Part shown: piece after piece, positions 18,824 through 27,785 of the stretch
Layout of the letters: every line of letters begins with the position of its first letter
Position numbering within the stretch: position 1 is the first letter of the stretch
NCBI GenBank assembly: GCA_905214235.1
Contig: CAJMLF010000007.1
Coordinates: 9,882 to 73,881, forward strand
DNA from: an uncultured bacterium
GTDB taxonomy: Bacteria; Bacillota; Bacilli; Lactobacillales; Lactobacillaceae
Direction of reading: 5' to 3'
DNA: 64,000 nt
The notes under the pieces: generated by a model
The model's database searches: none
The model's input: only the letters and a program-made list of their open reading frames with translations
Told to the model about the DNA's origin: nothing
Position numbers and translations under genes: made by a program

Positions 18824-20605
18824 TTACGGCGCGAACTCGGTGCTCGTCGGCACGACCATAATGTAGGTCAAAATCCGCCGGGCATAACTCTGCTGCCCCT
18901 CGTAGCTAGCGATGGCCTTGTTGAGTTCCACCAGGTTATCGGTGATGATGCCGTCGACGTTCTTGTACATCATCTGCTTCATTACCTGATCATCGTTGAC
19001 CGTCCAAGCGTAGACGCACTTGTGCTGGAGGTGGGCCAGGGTGATGAAGTCGTAGGTCAAGGTCGAATACTCCATTGAGTAGCCGTTGGCAACCGTATTC
19101 GGGTAGGTGAAATTATAGGGCTGGACGTAGAGGACGTCCAAGTGGGGGTCGTATTTCTTCAGGCCCGTGACCACGCTGTAGTCCAGGGAATGAAGCTGGT
19201 CGTGGTAGGCAACCAAAGTGGGCCCGTATTGCCGGACAAAACGCCGCAGCATCCCCGCCGAATCCTGCGGGGTCGTCTTGACCTCGACCAGTAGTTTCTG
19301 GTGGAGGCGGTCAGCTGTCTTCAGATAGTCATCGAAGCTGGCAATCTTGGCCTGGTGGCCGTTTTCCCGGGCAGTCAGTCGGGTCAGCTGGCGGAGGGTC
19401 AGCTGGTGGGGCGTCTTGTTGACCCCAGTCAGTTCCTTCAGGTTTTCGTCGTGGAGGACGACGAACTGGTGGTCCTTAGTCTCGTGAACGTCCATTTCAA
19501 TGTAGTCTGGGTGGAGGCGGTGGGTCTTTTCCATCGCCGGAATGGTGTTTTGGACACCGTTTTCATCCGCCACGCCCCGGTGGGAGACGGTGACTGGCCG
19601 CCGGTCCTCACTACCGCTGAGGTAGAGGGCGTTGCCGACAACGGTGACCAACGTAAGCAGGCTGACCGCAACGACGGTGACCGCCTTCAACCCCCGTGAG
19701 ATTGTAAAGTGGCCCCCACCGGCCGGACCGACGAGTTGCTTGAAGATAACGTTGATCGTGACGGTCCCGACCCAGGCCGCAAAGAATTCACTACCGAGCT
19801 GGACCACCAGCATGTCGAAGATCCCAAAGTAATACGCGCCCTTACCAAGGAAGCGGTCCGCGGCAAACTGGGCGCCCACTGTTACGGCATACAGAATAGC
19901 AACGACGATTGCCCCTGCCAGGCCCACCACGATGAGGCGGGCAATTGCTGGCCACCATTTGCCGTGCCGGGTCTGGTACCAGCTTGTTCTGAGGGCCGCT
20001 TTGGGACGCTGGCCCCGGTAAACCATCAGGGGCAAGGCGTAGAGAAAACGGACGCCCAGGATGATCATCACCGCGTAAAAGGCCAAGAGGACGGTGAGCA
20101 GCAGGGCACTTCGCGTTAAGTAGTCCAGGATAAACTGGGGAATCTGCACCTTCGCAAGCAGTGGGGTCCGAAAGACCAGGTCAGCGAAGGGAACCACCAG
20201 GACAAAGTAACCCAGTAAAACCAGAAGGGAGCTAAAGCGCAGGTCCTTCAGCCGGGTTAAGGTAGCCTTGATCAGCCGGCAGACCCCCAGCTGCCCCGTC
20301 TTGATCTCCTGGACCCCTAACAGGATCATGGCAAACTGGCCGTAAACTACCAGGAGGATAGCAACCAGTTCTGCCAAAAGGATCAAGACAACAAAGGGGT
20401 GGCGGGTCACGATCGTTACTACGTTCTGGTAGGAGACAAAGGGGATCTCCCCCGCTTGGAGGGTGAAGGTCGTAATCAGGCGAAAGATGGGGATCCAAAT
20501 TAGCTGGATGATCAGGTCCACGCTAATGAAGAGGGCCAGGTATAGAAACCAGTGGCGGTAAAACTGCCGGTTTGCTTGTCGAAGTTCTTGCCAAATCTTT
20601 TTCAT
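18824..20605 (-). CDS. Membrane glycerophosphodiester phosphodiesterase
   Basis: A 593-residue protein with a long membrane domain (about 1-330, eight or so helices, GPDPase_memb type) and a C-terminal GDPD barrel. The catalytic signature is intact: SHRGVADENGVQNTIPAMEK (His, Arg, Glu) and YIEMDVHETKDHQFVVLHDENLKELTG (Glu, Asp, His). It likely cleaves glycerophosphodiesters, lipids or lipoteichoic-acid polyglycerol phosphate at the outer face. It follows the MFS gene by 10 bases and is probably co-transcribed with it. Confidence 0.92.
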   Translation of the reverse strand: MKKIWQELRQANRQFYRHWFLYLALFISVDLIIQLIWIPIFRLITTFTLQAGEIPFVSYQNVVTIVTRHPFVVLILLAELVAILLVVYGQFAMILLGVQEIKTGQLGVCRLIKATLTRLKDLRFSSLLVLLGYFVLVVPFADLVFRTPLLAKVQIPQFILDYLTRSALLLTVLLAFYAVMIILGVRFLYALPLMVYRGQRPKAALRTSWYQTRHGKWWPAIARLIVVGLAGAIVVAILYAVTVGAQFAADRFLGKGAYYFGIFDMLVVQLGSEFFAAWVGTVTINVIFKQLVGPAGGGHFTISRGLKAVTVVAVSLLTLVTVVGNALYLSGSEDRRPVTVSHRGVADENGVQNTIPAMEKTHRLHPDYIEMDVHETKDHQFVVLHDENLKELTGVNKTPHQLTLRQLTRLTARENGHQAKIASFDDYLKTADRLHQKLLVEVKTTPQDSAGMLRRFVRQYGPTLVAYHDQLHSLDYSVVTGLKKYDPHLDVLYVQPYNFTYPNTVANGYSMEYSTLTYDFITLAHLQHKCVYAWTVNDDQVMKQMMYKNVDGIITDNLVELNKAIASYEGQQSYARRILTYIMVVPTSTEFAP

Positions 20606-20615
20606 TCTCGATCCC

Positions 20616-21812
20616 CTACTTTATATCCTGGTGCTGGGCAACCGCCCCGTTAAGCTTCTTGCGGTTGCCGAGGTAAATCAACAGTATCAGCGGAACGATG
20701 ACCAGCATGACCGGGTAGAAGAGGGCAACTGGTAGAAAGTCGTCAATTAAGCCCCCAAGGATGGGTCCTAGCGACATTCCGATGTCCAGGCCCAAGAAGA
20801 AGGTCGCACTCGCCAGCCCCCGTTCACTTTGGGGCGCGAGCATCATCGCCGTTGACTGGCAGACCGAATAGATGGTCCCGTAACCGAAGGCCATCCCGGC
20901 GGCGGCCAGGCCCATCTCCCAGTTCGTGTGCATTACCGCCAACATTACCAGATAAAAGGCGGTGGCCACTAAACTGGCAACCAACCAGATCCCAAAACGG
21001 ACCGTGTCAAACTGGTTCCGTAAGAAGAGCCGGATGGCCAAAAGGACGATCGCGTAGATCAAGAAGTAGGCCCCGACGGCAATCGGCAGGTGGCGCTGTT
21101 CGGTGTAGCTAACGATATCCGCCTGGGTGGCGAAGTACGGGATGGCGAACAGGGCGATCATCGCCGCAATGGGGATAGAGTCGTGCTGAATGATCTTCAG
21201 GTGGAAGTGCCCCTTGTCGATTGGTCCCTTGGCGGTCGGCAGCGCCCGGTTATGGACGAATTGGATGGTGACGACCACCATCAAGGCGGCCAGGGCGGAG
21301 ATAATGATCGCAAGCCGGTAGCCAATGACCGGGTAGATATCAATTGAGATTGCCGGGGCTAGCGACATCGCCAGGGCGTTCATCAGGCCGTAGAAGCTCA
21401 TCGCCTCCCCCACGTGGGAGAAGGGCACCAAGTAGGAAAGCCAGGTCGTCATGCAGACCGTACACAGGACATAACCCATCCCGTTGACCAGCCGGCAAAG
21501 CAAAAGGACCGCGCTATTTGGTGTAAAGACGTAGCCCATGACCCCGATAAAACTCAGGGCCCCACCAATAAACGATAGTTGGTACTTGGAGAAGTGGTCG
21601 GTCAGGTTCCCGGCGATTGGCCGTAGGAACATGGCAACGATACTCATCATCCCCACAATTAACCCAGCAAAGGCCCCACTGGCGCCAAGGCTCTTCGCGT
21701 AGCCGTTGATCAAGGGGTTACAATACATGTTACTAAACATAAAGAAAAACGATGCGGCCATGACCAGCACAACGTCCTTCGTAAAAATGTGCTCTTTCTT
21801 CTGCTTTGCCAT
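20616..21812 (-). CDS. MFS transporter, drug/proton antiporter type
   Basis: A 398-residue protein with about twelve hydrophobic helices and the MFS motif after helix 2 (RPIAGNLTDHFSKYQLS). The N-terminal FTKDVVLVMAASFFFMFSNMY and family layout point to a DHA-type multidrug or sugar efflux pump (YfcJ/YhhS-like group); substrate not determinable. First gene of the transcript with the glycerophosphodiesterase. Confidence 0.85.
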   Translation of the reverse strand: MAKQKKEHIFTKDVVLVMAASFFFMFSNMYCNPLINGYAKSLGASGAFAGLIVGMMSIVAMFLRPIAGNLTDHFSKYQLSFIGGALSFIGVMGYVFTPNSAVLLLCRLVNGMGYVLCTVCMTTWLSYLVPFSHVGEAMSFYGLMNALAMSLAPAISIDIYPVIGYRLAIIISALAALMVVVTIQFVHNRALPTAKGPIDKGHFHLKIIQHDSIPIAAMIALFAIPYFATQADIVSYTEQRHLPIAVGAYFLIYAIVLLAIRLFLRNQFDTVRFGIWLVASLVATAFYLVMLAVMHTNWEMGLAAAGMAFGYGTIYSVCQSTAMMLAPQSERGLASATFFLGLDIGMSLGPILGGLIDDFLPVALFYPVMLVIVPLILLIYLGNRKKLNGAVAQHQDIK

Positions 21813-21859
21813 TTAATAGCCTTCCTTACTCTGAAAAATACTATTTCTACCATAGCACA

Positions 21860-21893
21860 GAAAAGGCCACCCCGGAGCCCGGAGTGGCCTTTT
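21860..21893 (-). terminator. Terminator of the cupin gene
   Basis: AAAAGGCCAC / GTGGCCTTTTT hairpin with inner CCGG pairing, just past the cupin stop. Confidence 0.88.
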
Positions 21894-21896
21894 TAA

Positions 21897-22193
21897 CTAT
21901 TGTAACTTTGACTTAATCACCATTACTTCGGTATCGTCGACTGCTTTAAGGTCGTGCCATTCACCGGGGGCCATCTTCACGATATCCCCGGGTACCAATG
22001 TCTCATGGTGGTCGTGGTCAACGTCGCCAAAGATAACCTTCCCCTTAATGGGCACCACAATAACGTCGTACGGAACGTGGTGCTTCGGGACGGTCTTGCC
22101 CGCCGGAATCACCAGGTGGGTGACGGTTTGACTGGTCGTCTCAACGATGTTTTCCGCCAGGTCAACGTTGGCGTCGGTTTTAATAAACTGCAT
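21897..22193 (-). CDS. Small cupin-domain protein
   Basis: A 98-residue single cupin (GKTVPKHHVPYDVIVVPIKGKVIFGD and DHHETLVPGDIVKMAPGEWHDLKA), with histidines placed to bind a metal. Small cupins of this sort may act as sugar or small-molecule binding proteins; the function here is unknown. It starts 11 bases after the aldo/keto reductase stop and is likely in its operon. Confidence 0.85.
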   Translation of the reverse strand: MQFIKTDANVDLAENIVETTSQTVTHLVIPAGKTVPKHHVPYDVIVVPIKGKVIFGDVDHDHHETLVPGDIVKMAPGEWHDLKAVDDTEVMVIKSKLQ

Positions 22194-22204
22194 CGCGATT
22201 CCTC

Positions 22205-23071
22205 CTAGAAGTCCACATCGTCAGGATCAGCACACTGGCCGCCAAGGTTTGGCAGGGCCTCAATCTTCTTCATGTCCTCATCACTGAGTTCAAAGTCAAA
22301 GAGCTGGGTGTTTTGGACCATCCGTTCCCTGTGGGTGGACTTTGGTAACGGAAGGACGCCCCGCTGGATCAACCAACGCAGGGAGATTTGGGCCGCCGTC
22401 TTACCGTACTTGTCGGCCAATTGGAGCATCGTCTTATTGGTCATGACCTTGGCGCCCTGACCACCCAGCGGTGCCCACCCTTCGACCAGGATGTTATGGG
22501 CTTGCAGGTACTTGACTTCCTCAACGTGTGGCCAGCCGGGGTGGACCTCAATCTGGTCAACCGCTGGAGCCACTTCCGCGGTCCGCATCAGGTCCACAAT
22601 GTGGTGGGGCATGAAGTTACTGAGACCGAGGGCCCGAATCTTTCCTTCATGGTAAGCCTCTTCCATTGCCCGCCAGGTTTCGGCGTTAATTTCGGCCGCT
22701 TTAGTTCCAAACTGCTTCTGGTTAGCTGGCCAGTGGATCAGGTAGAGGTCCAGGTAGTCGAGCTGCATCCGCTGCAGCGTTTCGTCAATGGCCTGCTTAG
22801 CCTTTTCGTAGCCGCGGTGGTCATTCCAGAGCTTGCTGGTGATGAAGAGCCGGTGCCGGTCAATTCCGGCGTCCTTGATTCCCTTACCGACCGCTTCTTC
22901 ATTGCCGTAAACCGCCGCCGTATCGATCAGCCGGTAGCCAACGTCAATCGCATCGGCAACGGCCTTTTCTGCAACGTCGGCCGGGGTCCGAAACGTCCCG
23001 TAACCAACGCAGGGAATCTTCACCCCGTTATTTAAGTGGTAAATAGAGTTAATATTTTTTAATTCGACCAT
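22205..23071 (-). CDS. Aldo/keto reductase
   Basis: A 288-residue NADPH-dependent AKR barrel enzyme. The tetrad is visible: Asp and Tyr in GYRLIDTAAVYGNEEAVG, Lys in LFITSKLW, His in YLIHWP; the NADP site is near LPLPKSTHRERM. It is of the 2,5-diketo-D-gluconate reductase/YvgN group that reduces small aldehydes and ketones. ATG 23071 is used because AAAGGATGG precedes it by a normal distance; the ATG at 23080 lies inside that site. Confidence 0.93.
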   Translation of the reverse strand: MVELKNINSIYHLNNGVKIPCVGYGTFRTPADVAEKAVADAIDVGYRLIDTAAVYGNEEAVGKGIKDAGIDRHRLFITSKLWNDHRGYEKAKQAIDETLQRMQLDYLDLYLIHWPANQKQFGTKAAEINAETWRAMEEAYHEGKIRALGLSNFMPHHIVDLMRTAEVAPAVDQIEVHPGWPHVEEVKYLQAHNILVEGWAPLGGQGAKVMTNKTMLQLADKYGKTAAQISLRWLIQRGVLPLPKSTHRERMVQNTQLFDFELSDEDMKKIEALPNLGGQCADPDDVDF

Positions 23072-23139
23072 AAGTACCATCCTTTCTCATTCCCCCATAT
23101 TATATAACTTTTAGTTAGTGCCTTGGGGTGATTTGCCTA

Positions 23140-23176
23140 TCAAAAAAGCCGACCAGCCAATGCTGGTCGACTTTTA
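23140..23176 (-). terminator. Terminator of the maltose operon
   Basis: GTCGACCAGC / GCTGGTCGGC hairpin followed by TTTTTT on the minus strand, downstream of pgmB. Confidence 0.9.
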
Positions 23177-23225
23177 GTTAAGAAGCAAACGGTAATAGTT
23201 AGATTGATAGGTTGATAGAGAGTTG

Positions 23226-23888
23226 TTAGTCCATTTGCTTCTTGATAGCAGCCAGTGAAACTTCACCGGTTTGGTCAAATTTGACGTCGGCGTCCTTCAG
23301 AGAAGCACCGAAACCAATTGAAGTTTCACCCGCCCGGTTAATGGATTCGATCCCGGCTTGGGCGTCTTCCAAACCAGCAACCTGGTTAGCCGGCAGGTTC
23401 ATCAATTTAGCAGCTTCACTGTAAATTTCTGGATCTGGCTTCCCATGGGTCAGCTTGGCAGGGTCAACAATCCCTTCAAAGTAGTCCGTAATCTGTAAGT
23501 ACTTTAATACCTTAGGAGCGTTCTTGGATGCAGAAGCCAGCACGATGTGGTAACCGTTAGCCTTCAATTCATCCAAGAAGTCCTTCATCCCCGGCAAAAT
23601 GTCAGCCGGTGTCAGGGTTTCAACTAACTTGATGTAGTTGTCGTTCTTTTCCGTTGCCAGGGCAACCTTTTCGTCTTGGCTGTAGTCATTTTCGTGGCCA
23701 CCGGCCTTCAGGATCAGTTCCAGGGAGTCCATCCGGCTAACCCCCTTCAAGCTGTCCGCCAGTTCGGGAGTCCATTCGGTACCAACCTTATCAGCCAGTT
23801 GGTGCCATGCCTGGCCGTGGAAACGGGCCGTGTCGGCAATCACACCGTCAAGGTCAAAGGCAAATCCCTTTAAATCTTCAAAACTCAT
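23226..23888 (-). CDS. pgmB: Beta-phosphoglucomutase
   Basis: A 220-residue HAD-superfamily mutase that converts beta-glucose 1-phosphate into glucose 6-phosphate. HAD motif 1 FDLDGVIAD (nucleophile and acid/base Asp), motif 2 Ser in VLASASKNAP, motif 3 Lys-Pro-Asp in GKPDPEIY, motif 4 GLEDAQAGIESI. It lies 19 bases after maltose phosphorylase, whose product is its substrate, which fixes the pathway role. Confidence 0.96.
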   Translation of the reverse strand: MSFEDLKGFAFDLDGVIADTARFHGQAWHQLADKVGTEWTPELADSLKGVSRMDSLELILKAGGHENDYSQDEKVALATEKNDNYIKLVETLTPADILPGMKDFLDELKANGYHIVLASASKNAPKVLKYLQITDYFEGIVDPAKLTHGKPDPEIYSEAAKLMNLPANQVAGLEDAQAGIESINRAGETSIGFGASLKDADVKFDQTGEVSLAAIKKQMD

Positions 23889-23907
23889 TCTTAATTGCCT
23901 CCCAGAA

Positions 23908-26160
23908 TTACTTTAATTCCAGCTTCTTACCGTCAAGGTCGATCGTGATTGGGTCACCGGATACCAAGTCGATCTTGGTACCGTTCTTGTCAACCTTAAC
24001 CTTCAGGATCCGGCCACGGAACATTTGACGGAATTGGTAAGAGTTCCACTTCTTTGGCAGGAATGGTGCGTAGTGGAGTTGACCATCACGAACCCGCATG
24101 CCAGCGAACCCTTGCACGATGTCCAGCCATGAACCGGTCATGGAAGTGATGTGCAGACCATCGGCAGTATCGTTGTTGTAGTTATCCAGGTCGAGCCGTG
24201 CGGAACGTTCGTACAGTTCAACGGCCTTGTCTTCGTAACCAATGTCAGAAGCGATGATGGAGTAAACCGAAGCAGACAGGCTTGATTCGTGAACTGTGTA
24301 TTGTTCGTAGAAGTCGAAGTTGTTCTTCTTCTGTTCCTTCGTAAAGTCATCGATGAAGTCCCAGAGACCTTGGATAACATCACCCTGCTTGACGTATGGT
24401 GAACGCAGGATCCGGTCCCATGACCAGTGTTGGTTCAGTGGCAGTTGGTCACTAGGAATTTCAGAAACGGGCGTTAGGTCCTTGTCCATGTAGCCATCGT
24501 TTTCTGGGAAGATGTCCCGTTGCTTGTCGTATGGCAGGTACATGTTGTCGGCAATGCCCTTCCAACGCCGCTTTTCGTCTTCGGAAACGTTCAGCTTCTT
24601 AGCAACGTCGGCGTCAACTTCGTCCAAGATTTCCAGGGTGTACTTCAGTGTCCACCGGCAAAGCAGGTTAGTGTACCAGTCGTTGTTAACGTTGTTGTCG
24701 TATTCATCCGGACCAGTTACGGCGTGGAGCATGTACTTGTTCTTGTTTTGTGAGTAGTGAACCCGGTCAGCCCAGAACCGTGAAATTTCGGTCAAGACCT
24801 TGGCACCTTCGTGGAGAACGTAAGACTTGTCGCCGGTGTACTTAGTGTACAGGTAGATTGCGTAGGCGATGTCACCGTTCCGGTGAATTTCTTCGAAGGT
24901 GATTTCCCATTCGTTGTGGCATTCAATCCCGTTGAAGGTAACCATTGGGAAGAGGGCCCCTTTCAGGCCTTGTTGTTGGGCGTTGACGTAGGCACCATCG
25001 AGTTGCTTGTAACGGTACATCAGCAGGTTACGAGCAATCTCGGGGTTAGCAACCCCCAGGTAAACTGGGATACAGTAGGCTTCAGTGTCCCAGTAAGTAG
25101 CACCACCGTACTTTTCACCAGTGAAGCCCTTTGGTGAAATGTTGAGGCGGTAGTCTTCACCGTAGTAAGTGGAGAAGAGTTGGAAGAGGTTGAAACGAAT
25201 CCCTTGTTGGGCCCCTTCGTCACCATCAATTTCAACATCAGACTTGGTCCACCGGTCGGCCCATTCCTTAACGTGAGGGTCCAACAGGTCGTCGTAGCTT
25301 TGGCCGTCGAACTGGTCGCTCAATTCGTCAAGGTGCTTTTCAATCTTTTCTTCGGTGTCAAAGTCCCGTGAAGTAACAACCACGGTCCGCTTTTCGAAGT
25401 TAATTTCCTTACCAGCAGCTACCGTTCCAGCAAAGGTGTTGTAGGCATCCTTTTCGTCCGTCCCGTCACCTTCGTGGTCCAGGTCAGTCTTGGTCGTGGT
25501 TTGCATGCCGACGATGAATTGTGGCGTGCCGAAGTCGTTCTTCTTGGTCATGGAAGTCAATTCAGCGCGTTCGCCCTTAGCTTCCTTGTTGAGGACGTTC
25601 CAGAATTGTTCATCGTAGTTGGCGTCTTCGTTGTAGACGTCCGCATCAATCATGCTGGTAATTTCAACCTTAGCGTCACCGTTACCACGGTTCTTGATGT
25701 GGAGGCGTTGACCAACTAATTCCTTTTGAACGGCGGAAACAAAACGTTCAAAGTGGAAGTACATTTCCGTGCCACCAATTTCAACCGTGAATTCACGGGT
25801 CAAAACACCGCGCTTCATGTCAAGGTCCAGCTTGAAGTCCTTTGGTGTCTGCTTAGCCAGGTCCAGTTGTTCGCCGTTAACCTTGATGATCAGCTTCATG
25901 AAGTTAACCGCGTTGATCATCTTACCGAAGTACTTTGGATAACCGTTCTTCCACCAACCAACACGGGTCTTGTCAGGGAACCAAACCCCACCAAGGTAAA
26001 CCCCTTGCATGTGGTCTGCAGAGTACCCTTCTTCAAAGAAGCCCCGCATTCCGAGATTTTCGTTTGCCAAACTCGTCATGGATTCTTGGAGACGCTTGTC
26101 TTCTGGATCCCACTTCTTCGTTGCAACGTGCCATGGAGCAATTTCGAATGTTTGTTTCAT
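23908..26160 (-). CDS. mapA: Maltose phosphorylase (GH65)
   Basis: A 750-residue glycoside hydrolase family 65 enzyme that splits maltose with phosphate into glucose and beta-glucose 1-phosphate, saving one ATP. The N-terminal beta-sandwich, the (alpha/alpha)6 catalytic domain and the C-terminal small sheet are all present by length; the general acid lies in the stretch HNEWEITFEEIHRNGD, with MVTFNGIECHNEWE before it. ATG 26160 follows AAAGGA; the TTG nine bases upstream is unlikely. Placed between a sugar permease and pgmB, as in other heterofermentative lactobacilli. Confidence 0.96.
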   Translation of the reverse strand: MKQTFEIAPWHVATKKWDPEDKRLQESMTSLANENLGMRGFFEEGYSADHMQGVYLGGVWFPDKTRVGWWKNGYPKYFGKMINAVNFMKLIIKVNGEQLDLAKQTPKDFKLDLDMKRGVLTREFTVEIGGTEMYFHFERFVSAVQKELVGQRLHIKNRGNGDAKVEITSMIDADVYNEDANYDEQFWNVLNKEAKGERAELTSMTKKNDFGTPQFIVGMQTTTKTDLDHEGDGTDEKDAYNTFAGTVAAGKEINFEKRTVVVTSRDFDTEEKIEKHLDELSDQFDGQSYDDLLDPHVKEWADRWTKSDVEIDGDEGAQQGIRFNLFQLFSTYYGEDYRLNISPKGFTGEKYGGATYWDTEAYCIPVYLGVANPEIARNLLMYRYKQLDGAYVNAQQQGLKGALFPMVTFNGIECHNEWEITFEEIHRNGDIAYAIYLYTKYTGDKSYVLHEGAKVLTEISRFWADRVHYSQNKNKYMLHAVTGPDEYDNNVNNDWYTNLLCRWTLKYTLEILDEVDADVAKKLNVSEDEKRRWKGIADNMYLPYDKQRDIFPENDGYMDKDLTPVSEIPSDQLPLNQHWSWDRILRSPYVKQGDVIQGLWDFIDDFTKEQKKNNFDFYEQYTVHESSLSASVYSIIASDIGYEDKAVELYERSARLDLDNYNNDTADGLHITSMTGSWLDIVQGFAGMRVRDGQLHYAPFLPKKWNSYQFRQMFRGRILKVKVDKNGTKIDLVSGDPITIDLDGKKLELK

Positions 26161-26183
26161 TGAATTCAAGTCCTTTCTCTATC

Positions 26184-26212
26184 AAAAAGGGGTGTATCAC
26201 CTACGCCCCTAT
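26184..26212 (-). terminator. Intercistronic hairpin between transporter gene and mapA
   Basis: AGGGGCGT / ACACCCCT stem then TTTTT on the minus strand, in the 89-base gap. It may be a partial terminator that sets the transporter-to-enzyme ratio. Confidence 0.6.
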
Positions 26213-26249
26213 TATAATTTTTTTATTAATCGATTTACACTAATCAAGC

Positions 26250-27596
26250 TTATTCAGCGTAAGTTTCCTTGATTGCACCAACAGCAAGGGCACCACAAGC
26301 CATCACGATCCCGGCAAGGATGAACATGTTAACTTGGGAACCACCCAGCAGTGGGAACAATGCGAAACTCAGCAGGGAAGCAACGATTTGTGGGAAGCAG
26401 ATGGAACCGTTGAAGAGTCCCAGGTAAGTCCCCATGTGCTTACCAGATAATGCGTTCGTAACGATGGTCAGTGGGTAAGTGTTCATTCCGGCCCATGCAA
26501 TCCCAATCAAGATGTATGAAACAATCAAAGCACCTTGGGAGTGGATGAAGAAGACGGAGATGAAACCAAGAGCACCGAGCAGCAGACTACCAGCGTAACC
26601 AGCTTTGTGGTACTTGTTAGGAACCTTGGCCAAAACGTATGACCATACAACGGCCGCGATTGATTGAACGGCGGCTAAAACACCGTACCAGTTACCGGCA
26701 GCTTGGTAGCCGGCGGAAGTAGCGTTGGTCGTGTTCCAAACGTTCTTGGCAATTGCCCCCGCGGAGTAAGTCCAGAGGTATTGGAATGCGAACCAGCAGA
26801 AGAATTGAACCAGGGTAACGGTCCAGAAGGCCTTTGGTGCATGCTTCAGCAGCGTGAACCAGTTACCACCCTTGGCGTTATCTTCTTCAGAAATACCGTG
26901 GTACATAGCATAAGTAGCAGGGTCATATTCGTGAACCCGGAAAACAGTGAACAAACTAGTGATAACTAACAGTGCGGCACCAACGTAGAAGGAAATGATA
27001 ACGGAATCCGGAACAACACCCTTCTTAGCAGTGTTGGCAACCCCAAACCAGGTCAACAGGAACGGGAAGATGGCGGCCAGAACGGCACCAGTGTTTGATA
27101 AGAAACTTTGAATCCCGTAAGCGTAACTCTTCTGGTCATCATTAACCATATCCCCAACCATCATCTTGAATGGCTGCATGGCAACGTTAGAGGACAGGTC
27201 CAAGAAGGCCACCGTAATGGCACCGAACCAGAGGGCCGCAAGTGATCCATAACCGAAGCCGAAACTACCAGAGTTTGGTAGCAGCAGCATAACGATCACC
27301 GCAACGATCATCCCTAACAGCAGGTAAGGAAGACGACGACCACCAAGCTTTGGCGCCCAGGTACGGTCAGAGTAGTAACCAATGATTGGTTGAACAATGA
27401 TCCCGGCCAGTGGTGGCAGGATGAAGAACCATCCTAAATTGTTTGGGTCGGCCCCAATGGTTTGGAAGATCCGGCTCATTTGCGAACTTTGTAAAGTGAA
27501 CGCGGTCTGAACACCTAAGAAACCAAAGTTAATCATCCAAATGGTTGACTTTGATAGTGTAGGTAATCCAGCCGTAGCAGGCTTTTCTTGACTCAT
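26250..27596 (-). CDS. MFS sugar transporter, probable maltose/proton symporter
   Basis: A 448-residue, about twelve-helix transporter of the GPH/SLC45-like group (KSTIWMINFGFLGVQTAFTLQSSQMSRIFQT; YYSDRTWAPKLGGRRLPYLL carries the helix 2-3 motif). Relatives in lactobacilli sit with maltose phosphorylase and take up maltose with protons. ATG 27596 has AAAGGAG 9 bases upstream. First gene of the maltose operon; the promoter upstream carries LacI-type operators. Confidence 0.9.
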   Translation of the reverse strand: MSQEKPATAGLPTLSKSTIWMINFGFLGVQTAFTLQSSQMSRIFQTIGADPNNLGWFFILPPLAGIIVQPIIGYYSDRTWAPKLGGRRLPYLLLGMIVAVIVMLLLPNSGSFGFGYGSLAALWFGAITVAFLDLSSNVAMQPFKMMVGDMVNDDQKSYAYGIQSFLSNTGAVLAAIFPFLLTWFGVANTAKKGVVPDSVIISFYVGAALLVITSLFTVFRVHEYDPATYAMYHGISEEDNAKGGNWFTLLKHAPKAFWTVTLVQFFCWFAFQYLWTYSAGAIAKNVWNTTNATSAGYQAAGNWYGVLAAVQSIAAVVWSYVLAKVPNKYHKAGYAGSLLLGALGFISVFFIHSQGALIVSYILIGIAWAGMNTYPLTIVTNALSGKHMGTYLGLFNGSICFPQIVASLLSFALFPLLGGSQVNMFILAGIVMACGALAVGAIKETYAE

Positions 27597-27634
27597 TACT
27601 AACAACTCCTTTAACTACACAACAATCTATCAAC

Positions 27635-27711
27635 GCGTTTTGAAAACGCTTTACATTTAATTGCAATGTTAAATATACCAGATGAATTAAATTGGTGCAA
27701 CCGTTTGCGCA
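27635..27711 (-). promoter_or_regulatory. Maltose operon promoter with LacI-type operators
   Basis: Minus strand shows -35 TTGCAC (27695-27700), 17-base spacer, -10 TATATT (27672-27677). TGCGCAAACGGTTGCA (27696-27711) is a MalR/CcpA-like half-symmetric operator on the -35, and a perfect GCGTTTT-G-AAAACGC palindrome (27635-27649) lies downstream of the expected transcription start. Both fit control by the LacI-family protein at 29208-30146 and/or CcpA. Confidence 0.7.
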
Positions 27712-27743
27712 AATTTATTTAACCATTTTCATTATGAAAGCGA

Positions 27744-27784
27744 AGAAAAAGCCGTGGCCAAAGGATTTTGACTACGGCAAATTT
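27744..27784 (-). terminator. Terminator of the thiolase gene
   Basis: TTTGCCGTAGTCAAA / TTTGGCCACGGC stem followed by TTTTTC on the minus strand, next to the thiolase stop codon. Confidence 0.75.
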
Positions 27785-27785
27785 T